From Acidimicrobiia bacterium (GTDB lineage Bacteria > Acidobacteriota > Vicinamibacteria > Vicinamibacterales > CAVVIG01): a stretch of 64,000 nt of DNA. Made by a program: the position numbers and the translations under genes. Below are positions 52,425 to 62,160 of the stretch, in pieces. Every line of letters starts with the position of its first letter. Position 1 is the stretch's first letter. Location of the stretch: NCBI GenBank assembly GCA_016871175.1, contig VFZL01000007.1:1-64000 (forward strand), given 5' to 3'. The notes beneath the pieces are model-generated. The model was not told the origin of the DNA. It searched no databases and was given only the letters and a program-made list of their open reading frames with translations.

Positions 52425-54253
52425 GTGATCGCGTCGAATCCAGAGGAGGTGGTCGACGACGAGCTACCGCCTGCCACACCCCCATGGACACCACCACCGC
52501 TGGCATCCACCGACGAGGAATGGGAGGAGATCGCGCTCGATACGGACGGGACGAGCGGGCAGCGGCCCGTCCCTTCGGCCAGCGGCACGGCCGCGCACTT
52601 GGACATCGGCGCAAGCCACCATGTGGACCTGATGTCGGAGCCAATGGATCTCGATGCTTTCGTACGCGACCTCCACACGGTGGAGTCGACCGCGAACGCG
52701 CAGCCGATGATCCCGGTGGTCGATCTCAGCCACGTCAGCGATCCGGACGGCATTACCGAGCGATCGGATGCGATTGCCATCGACGCGCTTCTCCCAGAGC
52801 CAGTCGTGGTGACCGAGGAGGAGATCAGGCAGGAAGCGCGCGCGACACTCGAGGCGGAGATTGCCGCCGCTTTCGCCACCGAGGGCGAGCTCAATTCAGC
52901 ACTCGGGTCGCACAGCGAACCCTCGGCCAGATCGAGACATCCAGCACACCGACCGGGCTGGATGTGACCGAGCTCGCCTTCACCAGTGAGCTCGAGCTGA
53001 CAGCCGCAACCCCGTCCGCGTTCGCAGAGGAACCCGGCCTGCTGCCAACGTCGGTCGACCTGGGAGAGGAGGACGTCCCGTCGGCTCCGGAATTGCTAGC
53101 GCCGAACTACCTTGACGCGGCGCTGGCAGCTTTCAGTCCCGAGATCGAGGCCGCACAACGGTCGCGCGCCCGGACGTGGGAACCGCCAACCGAGAGCTGG
53201 CGCGCCGAGCTGAACACGCTGCCGCCGCCGCCCGCGCCAGCGGTTCACCCATCCTCCGCCATCGAACAGGCGCCTCGAGCGCCCGCGTTCGGAGCGGAAT
53301 GGGGTGACGTGCTGTCCGCGATTCGCCGCGATATCGAACAGCGGCGTGCCGCGGAGGAGGCGCAATCGGCGGCGGTGAGATCCAAGGCGGATGTCACGAC
53401 ACCGCCGCTGGTGTTCCCCACGCGCGCCGTCGCGCCAAGTGTCATCGCGGCCATCGAGTCCGGAGCCGCCGAGCGCGTGCGCCCGGAACCTCTCGTGGTC
53501 GCGTCACGCCCCGCGCTGGACGTGGTGCAGCCGGACCGCGCCCTAGCCGCGCTGCTCGAAACCGTGTCGAATGCGGAGAGCTTGCGCGTCCGACCAGCGC
53601 TCGAAGTCACAACGGCGAAGCCACTCGCGGTCGCACACGCAGGGCAGACCACTCTGATGCCGACGCCACTCAGCGAGGTCGTCACTGGCGAGGCGGCGGT
53701 CGAAGCGACAGTCGTGGGCGGGACCGCCGCCGCGATCGAGACACCGCTGCCGGCCGTGGCGGAGGCTGCGACCGGAGATCACTCACCGTTGGAGCGCGTG
53801 ATCGCAGCCGAGGAACGGGTTGAACCTCGGGTCGAGGACGTCATCATCGTCGGGGACGAGCGTCCGGAGCCGACCAGCCCCACGGTCGACCCTCTGGCGT
53901 GGCTCACCGCGGCGAGAGCACCGACAGTGTCCTTTGGAACCGAGAAGGCCTCGACGCCGGCCGACGTGACCGTTGTCACAGTGGAGGCTGCCCAGGTGAC
54001 CGAGTCACCGGCAGTCGCGGCGTTCACGGAATCGGCGCGGCCGAGCACCGCCGCGGCAACGCCCGCATTGCCGGCCCGTGCGGGGCGCCCACCAAAGGGC
54101 AAGAAGAAGCGGAAGCCGCAAAGGAGCGAGGCGCCCCAACTCGTGCTACCGCCCATCGACGATTGGGGATTCTTCGATCCACAAACGGCCGGATTCGGTC
54201 CACTGGTCGCGCGCCTGAATCAACTGTCCGCAGGCATGGAGGCGTACCCCTAA
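52425..54253 (+). CDS. Long acidic low-complexity protein, frameshifted near 52915
   Basis: About 609 residues if one missing base is restored. The first part (from a possible GTG at 52425, NPEEVVDDELPPATPPWTPP onward, rich in Glu/Asp/Pro/Ala) is open to about 52967. Similarity of composition then continues one frame away from about 52920 (LGQIETSSTPTGLDVTELAF) to 54253. The C-terminus has a basic hinge (GRPPKGKKKRKPQRSEAP) and a compact end with PIDDWGFFDPQTAGFGPLVA. The true start is uncertain. No catalytic domain is recognised. It lies next to the AAA remnant and may once have been its partner. Confidence 0.6.
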
Positions 54254-55041
54254 CGGCCGACGAGCTCCTCCTCCTTGCGCCCTTGCACCATTTCGACGCG
54301 GACGCCGACTGGCGCGTCGACGAATGCCACGCTCAAGTGGCGAACAGCGCGAGGCTCGGTGGGCTTCGCGCCGGCTGATGCCAGTGCCGTGACCTTGGCG
54401 GCCACGTCGGGCACGGCCCAGCCAAGGTGATCGATTGCGCGTCCGAGACTCGGCGCCGGCGCGTCACCCTTTTGCGCCAACAGCCACACGTTCGGATTGC
54501 TGTACTTGACGGCGTCAATCCGACCCTTCAACTTCGATGGCGTCCCCCCGAAGTTGTCCGAAATCCACTTCAAGCTCGCGGCCGGGTCTGGAACGAGCAA
54601 GTGGATATGGTGGAAGCCCGGCGTCTCGGCGTCCTGGACGATCTCGAGCTTCACGCCGAACGGATCCTGCACGAACGCCAGCTTGAAGAGCCCCGGGACG
54701 TCGCGGGCCGGGGTCAAGACGGTCGCGCCCGCAGCCGTCATCGCCTTCACGGTGGCGTCAACGTCAGTTACAGAGAAACCAATGTGATCGATCGCGCCGC
54801 CGACGCTCGGCTGCGGCTTGTCCGCCTTGGCGAACGCAAAAATCGTACGGCCGATGACGAAGCGGTCCGGCTGGTCGCCACGTTTCGCGTTCAGCTGCTC
54901 GACATACCAGGACACTGCCTTGGCAGGGTCCGGCGCCGCGAGGTGCACGTGATCGTACGGAAAGGTCTGCGCACGCGCCGTGAGCGGCAGTGTCGATGAC
55001 AGAAGGGTGAACGCACAAGCGAGGTACAGGTTTGTTCGCAT
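54250..55041 (-). CDS. Secreted two-domain VOC (glyoxalase/bleomycin-resistance fold) protein
   Basis: 263 residues from ATG 55041 with signal peptide LYLACAFTLLSSTLPLTARA. Two VOC modules: FPYDHVHLAAPDPAKAVSWY ... FVQDPFGVKLEIVQ and FHHIHLLVPDPAASLKWISD ... FVDAPVGVRVEMVQ, with metal-ligand His and Glu at the expected places in both. It is probably a periplasmic dioxygenase-, lyase- or binding-type VOC protein. Overlaps the convergent acidic-protein gene by four bases. Confidence 0.88.
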   Translation of the reverse strand: MRTNLYLACAFTLLSSTLPLTARAQTFPYDHVHLAAPDPAKAVSWYVEQLNAKRGDQPDRFVIGRTIFAFAKADKPQPSVGGAIDHIGFSVTDVDATVKAMTAAGATVLTPARDVPGLFKLAFVQDPFGVKLEIVQDAETPGFHHIHLLVPDPAASLKWISDNFGGTPSKLKGRIDAVKYSNPNVWLLAQKGDAPAPSLGRAIDHLGWAVPDVAAKVTALASAGAKPTEPRAVRHLSVAFVDAPVGVRVEMVQGRKEEELVGR

Positions 55042-55239
55042 GGCAAGAACTGTCGATGATCTCACGCTGAAAAGCAAGATGGCTCGTTCGTGTGCTCGGC
55101 TCTCAAGCTCTTGGCGCCCCTGTCCGGCATGACGGTTGCGGCCTCTCCGTCGAACCCGGGCGCGGTCACCGCAAGTCCTTGACTCCGCGCGGGGGCGAAT
55201 CGGGGTGCGCGAAAACTGCGCGTGGGAGAGGCGTCGAGC

Positions 55240-57749
55240 ATGGCAACTTCTGCACCGTCACAGATGTGGGGCGTGGGGGATCGCGTCCGGGTGCGGCGCG
55301 AACGATGGCGGGTCGCCGCCGTTGACGGAGACGTCGCGTGCCGTGTGATCACACTCGATGGTCTGGGGCCCCACAACTTCGCCGAACAACGCATCCTCCT
55401 CGAGCCATTCGAGACGATCGAACCGCTAGGGCCGCGCACGGCGCCCGGCACACGACGGCTTGGGGACCTCCGTTGGCGTTCCGGGCGCCGGCGCTGGCGC
55501 CGCGCGTGCCGACACGTGCTCGCGTCGGTCGGACCTTGGACGCGGCTCCGCAGCGTCGACACAGCCAATATCGCCGTCATGCCGCACCAGCTCGAGCCGG
55601 CGCTCGCCGTCCTCGGTGGTCGCGGGGCTCGCGTGCTCCTGGCGGACGCCGTGGGTCTGGGCAAAACGGTCCAAGCGGGCGTGCTGCTATCGGAGCTCCT
55701 GCGACGTGGCGTCGCACACTCGGCGCTGGTGCTCACCCCCGCGGGCCTCCGCGACCAGTGGCAGCAGGAGCTCTCCACTCGCTTCAACCTCCAGGCCGAC
55801 ATCATCGACTTCCGAGCGACCGCACGCCTGACCTGGGATCTACCGCTCGGCGTGAATCCCTGGAGCACCTGCCCACTGGCGATCGCCTCAGTGGATTACG
55901 TCAAGAGACCGGAGGTGCTGCCCGCCGTTCACGCCCGGGGATGGGACATTTTGATTGTGGACGAGGCCCATGCCGTGACACCGGGATCGGATCGCTACGC
56001 TGGGCTGGCGCAGCTCTGCCGATCGGCCCTCTTCGTCTTCTTGCTCACCGCAACGCCGCACAGCGGCGACCGCATGGCATTCGCCGCGCTCCGCGCGCTC
56101 GGCGCATGCGATTCCTCCGCGGATGACTGTCTGCTCTTCCGTCGATCGCGGGCAGACGTGTCGAGCGCGACGAGACGGCGCGTCCACCTGGTCGGCATCC
56201 GCCCAAGCCCCGCCGAATCGCGTATGCACGCCGCACTGGACGACTATGCGGATGCCGCGGACCGAGTAGCCACCGACGCCCGGAACGCGATGTTGCTCGT
56301 CTCCACGCTGCGGAAGCGGGCGTTGTCGAGCCCGCGGTCGCTTCTGGCATCGGTCAACCGCCGGCTGCGCGTCCTCGATGCTGTCGCATCCGGCGCGAGC
56401 CGCGAGCCGAGCGTCGGTGAGCAACTACCGCTGCCGCTCTCGGACCCGAATGACAACGGGGGGAGCTGGACGCTGGCGATGAGGCCCCGAGCCTTGACGG
56501 CGCGGGCCTCGACGACGTGGATCGCGAGCGTGCTCTTGTCGAACACGTGCGTCTGTCAGCGACCGGGGCCACGGCCGCCGAATCGAAGCTCGCGTCGCTG
56601 GCCCGCTTGCTGCGTCGACTCGCGCGGCGGGGCGAAGCCGTCATCGTGTTCACCGAGTATCGCGACACGCTCCTGCACCTGCAACGCTCGGTCGCACCCG
56701 ACGCGCTCGTGCTGCATGGAGGGCTGAGTCGCTGGGAACGGCGGGCAGCAATCGATGCGTTCACGACTGGCGTCTCCCGCGTGCTGCTGGCGACGGACGC
56801 GGCTGGTGAAGGTCTGAATCTTCACTACGCGTGCCGATGCGTCGTGCATCTGGAGGTGCCCTGGAATCCCGTGCGCCTGGAACAGCGGATCGGTCGTGTG
56901 GATCGGATCGGCCAGCCACGAACGGTGCACGCCTTCTGCCTGGTCTCTCGTCACCACACGGAGCGAAACCTGTTGCAGCGACTCGCGCGGCGTGTTGCGT
57001 CGGCCGACGTTGACGTTGGGATGACGAGCCCGCTCGAGTCGTGTCGCTCATCACATGACGCGTCGACACAGTCCGCTCCCGATGCCCCGACCGGCGCGCG
57101 CGACACCGGGTGGCATCAGGCGTTGGCGCGGGCGGCCGAAGCGGAAGCCGATCGGGTTCGCCGCTCGCGTGCGCTTCGAGCGAACGAAGAACGCAGTGGA
57201 CGTCGCGCTTCGGTGATTCTACCCACGGCCGTCGTCGCGCGCGCCAGACCTGCGATCCGATCGTGGCTGCAGGGACGAGCACTTCTTCTCGTCGAGGTCG
57301 TGCGTCTTGATGAGGCTGGACGATCGTTCGCGTCAGTGGCGCGGCCGATGCTCGTTCCGGTGAGATCGGCGACAACGGCTGTGGGCCCTGTCGTCCCCGG
57401 CGTGTTCGGGCGGCTGACTGATTCCGCGCGTGAGATGGTGACCCGCCTCGAGCACGTCGTCGGGAACCTGGTCGGCCATCTCCAACAGGACTCGACATTC
57501 ACGGAACCGGCGCCGTTCTGGTCGATGGTCGCTACCCGGGCCGCCGACATCGCACGTACAACGTTGAGCGGCGCCTCGCAGTCTTTCCAGCCGGGGCTGT
57601 TCGACCGTCGCGCGCAGCGCCTCCGGCAGCTGCGCCTGGACAAGCAGGCGGCACTCGCCGAGCTCATGACGCAGCGCCTTCGACGGATCGAGGCGCTCAG
57701 CCGCGTGTCGGCCATGTCGGTCGGGCGTGCGTTGCTGTTGCTTCCCTGA
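55240..57749 (+). CDS. SNF2/DEAD-type helicase (DrmD-like), frameshifted at a G6 tract
   Basis: About 836 residues if one base is restored. The N-terminal part from ATG 55240 has an SH3-like strand set, VMPHQLEPAL (Q-like motif), LLADAVGLGKTVQAG (Walker A, about residue 132), LIVDEAHAV (DEAH, about 240) and LLTATPHSG. The frame closes after DPNDNGGSW. The other frame takes over at about 56465 (DGAGLDDVDRERALVEHV) with VIVFTEYRD, LLATDAAGEGLNL and EQRIGRVDRIGQ (motifs IV-VI). A run of six G at 56458-56463 is the likely site; seven G restores the frame. Family: SNF2 translocases of the DISARM DrmD type. The methyltransferase gene starts five bases after its stop. Confidence 0.8.
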
Positions 57750-57754
57750 CGCTG

Positions 57755-60700
57755 ATGCTCACGGGGTTTCGCGGGTCGCTCATCGCCGAAGGCAGCGTTG
57801 CTTCTCGGGTCGCCGAGGCTCTGCACGACGAGACCGTCGAGACGGCACATCGCGCGTTCACCCTCGCTCGCCGAGCCAGCCTGTCGCTGGGTCCCGCGTC
57901 GAGCCTTCGACAAATGTCGGAGATTGGCGCCGAGCCACTGGCTGAGGCATTGGGCTTCAGCCTGCGCGATTCGTTCGCGGCCTCAGGGCTATCTCGACCG
58001 GTGTCGCCATCCGAGCCGCGCGTCCTCCTGGCGCGGGCGGGCACTATCCAGGTGCCGTGGTGTGTCGCAACGTGGGCGGCACGCCTCGACCCACTCTGGA
58101 GGACCGCCGCAATCGCGGCCCGAGAAGTCGGTTCGCGTTGGGCCGTGCTCTTCAATGGCACCCATGTGCGCCTCATGGACGGGACCTCACGGTACGCCGC
58201 CCGGTGGCTGGAAGTGGATCTCGACGCAGCCGCCGACGACCGCTCGACGTTTGTCGCACTTTGGCTCCTCGTGCGGGCGGAGGCCATCGCCAGTGGTCTC
58301 GCCGCCCTCGTCGACGCCTCGGACGCCTTCGCGGCCGACGTATGTCGATCACTCGGCGAGGGTGTCCGTTTCGCCTCCGGGCAGGTACTCGACGTCGTCA
58401 TCGGACGACAGCGTCGCGCCGTCGACGTGCAACAGGCGTTTGAGGAGGCGCTGACGGTTGTGTATCGAATCCTCTTCCTGCTGTTCGCGGAGTCTCGTGG
58501 CCTGGTTCCAATGTGGCATCCGGTGTATCGACGTAGTTACAGCATCGACGCACTGCGACTGGCGGTCGAACGAGGACGGACCGACGGCCTCTGGGAGGCG
58601 GTGCGCGCGGTCAGCCGACTCGCACACGCCGGCTGCCGCACGGGGCCGCTGCAGGTGACACCGTTCAACGGACGGTTGTTCGATGCGCGGCGCGCGCCGT
58701 TCGTCGAGCGACGAGACTTGGATCGACGCGACGATCAGGCCGCAGGCCGAGCCCTGCTGGCCTTGACGACGCGCGTCTCTCGCGAACGAGGTGGACGGGA
58801 GCGCATCGCGTATAGCGACCTGGGCGTCGAGCAGCTGGGCGCCGTGTACGAGACGCTGCTCGACTACGAGCCCCGTGGACAGGCTACGCTACGGCTCGAG
58901 CCGGGATCAGGTGCTCGAAAAGCGAGCGGGTCGTTCTATACCCCTGAGCCGATGGCGCGGTACTTGGTGCGGCGCACGCTGGCACCGCTCGTCTCCGGGC
59001 GATCCCCCCACGAGATCCTGGCGCTCCGTGTCCTCGATCCGTCGATGGGCAGCGGTGCGTTCCTCGTCGCAGCCTGCCACTTCTTGGCTGACGCCTACGA
59101 AGAAGCGCTGCTCACCGAGGGCGCCTGCCTGCCGCAGGACCTCGACGATGTCGAGCGTAGCCGCATCCGAAGGCAGGTGGCTGAGCGTTGTCTGTTCGGC
59201 GTGGATCTCAATCCGATGGCGGTCCAGCTCGGTCGGCTGTCGCTCTGGCTCGCGACGCTGGCGCGGGACCGGCCGCTGTCCTTTCTCGATCACCACATCC
59301 GTTCGGGCGACAGCCTCCTCGGTGCGTGGGTCTCAGCGCTGGACACGCCGCCGGCCGCATCGAGACGCACGGCCACCGACGAAACGCCTCACCTCTTCGA
59401 TTCCGCCTTGTTGGCGACGAAGGTTCGGGAGTGGCTGCCGGCTCGGTTTGCGCTGACGGGCCCAGGCGACACGATTGACCAGGTGCGCGGCAAAGAGCGC
59501 GCACTGGCGACACTCGAGCACCAGAGTTCAACGCTCAGCCGGTGGCGCCGGGTGGCGGACCTCTGGTGTGCGTCCTGGTTCAGCGGCCGCAGCGGACTTC
59601 CTGCGTCCGCCTATCGGGCGTTGGCGGACGCGCTGCTCCATGGCACTGGCCCTCTCCCGGCCCACATCGCCGGGGAGTATCACGCGAGGGCTGACGCGAT
59701 CGCGAAGGCACGGCGCTTCTTCCACTGGGAGCTCGAATTCCCCGAGGCGTTCTTCGATGCCGACGGCCGACGGCATCCGCGTGCCGGCTTCGATGTCATT
59801 ATCGGCAATCCTCCGTGGGACATGACCCGCGGCGACATGGGATCGGGGGCGGCACGTGAGCGGGCTCGTGAAGACGCTCAGCGCCCAATGCGGTTCGCCC
59901 GTAACGCTGGCGTGTATGAAGCGTCCGGCCACGGACACGTCAATCGCTATCAGCTCTTCGTCGAGCGTTCGGTCGCCTTGCTGCGGGAGGGCGGACGATG
60001 TGGCCTGGTGCTCCCGAGCGGGATGCTCTCCGATCACGGCAGCTCGCCGGTCCGTCGGCTTCTGTTTTCCCGGTGCGAGGTCGACGGGGTCGTCGGATTC
60101 GACAATCGGAAAGCCATCTTTCCGATTCACCGCGGCGTCCGGTTCGTCGTCCTGACCGCCACCAAGGGCCACGCCACCCAGCAGTTCGGCGCGCGCTTGG
60201 GCGAGACGGATCCGGCCGTGTTGGGCTCCGACGACAGCGGCTCGCCCGACTGGTTCACCGTGCACCTGAGCACGGGTCTGCTCCAACGGCTGTCCGGACC
60301 GGCATGGACGGTGCCCGACCTGCGCTCGGCGAAAGACCTGGCAATCGTCGAACGGGCAGCTGCGAGCTTCCCGCCTCTCGGATCGAGAGAAGGATGGCAC
60401 CTCCGCTTCGGGCGGGAGCTGAATGCGACCGACGATCGCGACGTCCTGCGTCCGCCCGGCGAGGGGTTACCGGTCATCGAAGGTAAGCTTGTGGGCCCGT
60501 TCGTCGTCGACGTCGCAGGCGCGAGGCAGTCTGTTCGCTGGAGCGAGGCGGCGCGGCGGCTGGGCGACCGGGTCGGCCGCGTGCGCCTCGCGTATCGAGA
60601 CGTCGCGAGCGCGACGAACCGGCAGACGCTCATCGCCGCACTACTCCCGGCGGGGTGCGTCTCGACCCACACCGTGTTCTGCTTGAAGACACCACTGCCG

Positions 60701-61057
60701 CTCTGGGCACAGTACTGTCTGTGCGGGCTCTTCAACAGCTATGTGCTGAACTACCTCGTCCGCTTGCGTGTGACCACCCACGTGACCACGACCCTCGTCG
60801 AGTACCTGCCGGTCCCGACGAGGGCTGTACGACCGCACGAACTCCGACGTGTCGCTGCGTACGCGCGACGGCTGATTCGATGTCGCACGCGTCAAACGCC
60901 GGAGGCGACCGAGCGGTTTGCAGCGATGAATGCCGCTGTCGCGGCCGCCTATCGGCTGTCAGCGGATGAGTACGCGCACGTCCTCAACTCGTTCCCGCTC
61001 GTCTCAGCAGCCGAGCGGGCCCGCGCGCTGAGCCTCTACGCGTTGCGCCCGTATTGA
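57755..61057 (+). CDS. Eco57I-type N6-adenine DNA methyltransferase (DrmMI-like)
   Basis: 1,100 residues. Motif X GSFYTPEPMARYLV (about 391), motif I LDPSMGSGAFLVAA (about 427), CLFGVDLNPMAVQLGRLSLW (about 482), and the catalytic motif FDVIIGNPPWD (about 685), followed by a target-recognition region (VIEGKLVGPFVVD) and a C-terminal helical part. The N-terminal 390 residues include WAVLFNGTHVRLMD, reminiscent of restriction-fold domains but without a clear PD-(D/E)xK triad. It methylates adenine in DNA using SAM. With the preceding helicase gene it forms a two-gene module resembling drmD-drmMI. It overlaps the convergent panE-like gene by 22 bases. Confidence 0.88.
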   Translation: MLTGFRGSLIAEGSVASRVAEALHDETVETAHRAFTLARRASLSLGPASSLRQMSEIGAEPLAEALGFSLRDSFAASGLSRPVSPSEPRVLLARAGTIQVPWCVATWAARLDPLWRTAAIAAREVGSRWAVLFNGTHVRLMDGTSRYAARWLEVDLDAAADDRSTFVALWLLVRAEAIASGLAALVDASDAFAADVCRSLGEGVRFASGQVLDVVIGRQRRAVDVQQAFEEALTVVYRILFLLFAESRGLVPMWHPVYRRSYSIDALRLAVERGRTDGLWEAVRAVSRLAHAGCRTGPLQVTPFNGRLFDARRAPFVERRDLDRRDDQAAGRALLALTTRVSRERGGRERIAYSDLGVEQLGAVYETLLDYEPRGQATLRLEPGSGARKASGSFYTPEPMARYLVRRTLAPLVSGRSPHEILALRVLDPSMGSGAFLVAACHFLADAYEEALLTEGACLPQDLDDVERSRIRRQVAERCLFGVDLNPMAVQLGRLSLWLATLARDRPLSFLDHHIRSGDSLLGAWVSALDTPPAASRRTATDETPHLFDSALLATKVREWLPARFALTGPGDTIDQVRGKERALATLEHQSSTLSRWRRVADLWCASWFSGRSGLPASAYRALADALLHGTGPLPAHIAGEYHARADAIAKARRFFHWELEFPEAFFDADGRRHPRAGFDVIIGNPPWDMTRGDMGSGAARERAREDAQRPMRFARNAGVYEASGHGHVNRYQLFVERSVALLREGGRCGLVLPSGMLSDHGSSPVRRLLFSRCEVDGVVGFDNRKAIFPIHRGVRFVVLTATKGHATQQFGARLGETDPAVLGSDDSGSPDWFTVHLSTGLLQRLSGPAWTVPDLRSAKDLAIVERAAASFPPLGSREGWHLRFGRELNATDDRDVLRPPGEGLPVIEGKLVGPFVVDVAGARQSVRWSEAARRLGDRVGRVRLAYRDVASATNRQTLIAALLPAGCVSTHTVFCLKTPLPLWAQYCLCGLFNSYVLNYLVRLRVTTHVTTTLVEYLPVPTRAVRPHELRRVAAYARRLIRCRTRQTPEATERFAAMNAAVAAAYRLSADEYAHVLNSFPLVSAAERARALSLYALRPY

Positions 61058-62013
61058 GGCGTAATCGTGGGGGGGATGCTCGGCGGCAGCGGTGGCAGCG
61101 GCGGCCGTTCTCGGAGCGCAGCGTACAGCGTGTCCATTACAGGGGTCTTCACTTTTCGGCGTTTCGCGCGGCACACCACGGAGCCGATGAGCGCTTCGAC
61201 CTCGGTCGACCTGCGCGCTTCGATGTCGATGAGCAGCGAGGAGCGCACACGGGCGTCGAGCGAGTCGACGTACGCGACGATCCGCTTGAGCAGCCCCGGC
61301 CGGACCGCGACGCGCTCGGCCTTCGCGACCGTCTCGACTTCCTTGAAGGCGGCGATCATCAGCGCCTTGGTGTCGGGATCGGACCACAACGGGCCGATGG
61401 GCTGGCGAGCCACGCCGGTAAAGGCGGCGAACGGCGACACGTAGACGTACTTCTCCCAGATCGGGACCCATCCGTCGGGAACCGGCTCTGACTGCACGTC
61501 CGCTTCCTTGAAGAGCGTGTCGAGCAACATCGCGCGCAACGACACGCGCGAGACATCGCCGGTCGTCTCGCCGAAGGCGATCCGCCGATGCGTGCCGGTG
61601 GCTTCGATGCGACCAGGCTCGACAAGCGCAGTGGCCACGTAGGCTGCGCCGCCGATCACGCGTCCGCGCCCGATGACGGCTTCGATCTCGGGCGCGCTGT
61701 CGACGCCGTTCTGCAGGGTCAGTACCACCGCATGATCGCCGGCGACCGTGTTGAGCAACGGCAGGGCTTCACGATTGCTGTAGGTCTTGACGGCGTAGAA
61801 GACGAAGTCCATCTCCCCAAGTCCTTCGCCCCGCTCCTCGGCCTGCGGCCTGACGCACCATTCGCCCTTGTGGTCGCGAATCGTGAGCCCCTTCCTGCGG
61901 ATGGCCTCGAGGTGCGCACCCCGTGCCATGAAGATGACGTCGTGCCCGGCGCGCGCCATCTTCGCGCCAAAGTAGCCACCGACGGCTCCTGAACCGACAA
62001 CGCACAATCGCAT
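61036..62013 (-). CDS. 2-dehydropantoate 2-reductase (ketopantoate reductase family)
   Basis: 325 residues from ATG 62013. NADP motif LCVVGSGAVGGYFGAKMARA, VFYAVKTYSN, LTLQNGVDSAPEI and GGAAYVATALVEPGRIEATG are the PanE/ApbA signatures. The central Lys and the C-terminal helical domain (LLIDIEARRSTEVEALIGSV) are present. It reduces ketopantoate to pantoate in pantothenate synthesis or is a related reductase. The C-terminus has a Pro-rich tail. Confidence 0.9.
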   Translation of the reverse strand: MRLCVVGSGAVGGYFGAKMARAGHDVIFMARGAHLEAIRRKGLTIRDHKGEWCVRPQAEERGEGLGEMDFVFYAVKTYSNREALPLLNTVAGDHAVVLTLQNGVDSAPEIEAVIGRGRVIGGAAYVATALVEPGRIEATGTHRRIAFGETTGDVSRVSLRAMLLDTLFKEADVQSEPVPDGWVPIWEKYVYVSPFAAFTGVARQPIGPLWSDPDTKALMIAAFKEVETVAKAERVAVRPGLLKRIVAYVDSLDARVRSSLLIDIEARRSTEVEALIGSVVCRAKRRKVKTPVMDTLYAALRERPPLPPLPPSIPPTITPQYGRNA

Positions 62014-62160
62014 GGTGCCGGCAACTTTACAACGCGCAAAGCGGCTGAATATAGTTTCGGCTGGTGCATTTTGCACGCAAACGATCGGCGAAGCTGGCAT
62101 GACACGTGGCCGGAGGGCCGCAGTCGGAGTATTCCGCCGACTCCGGGAACAGGTCCAACC

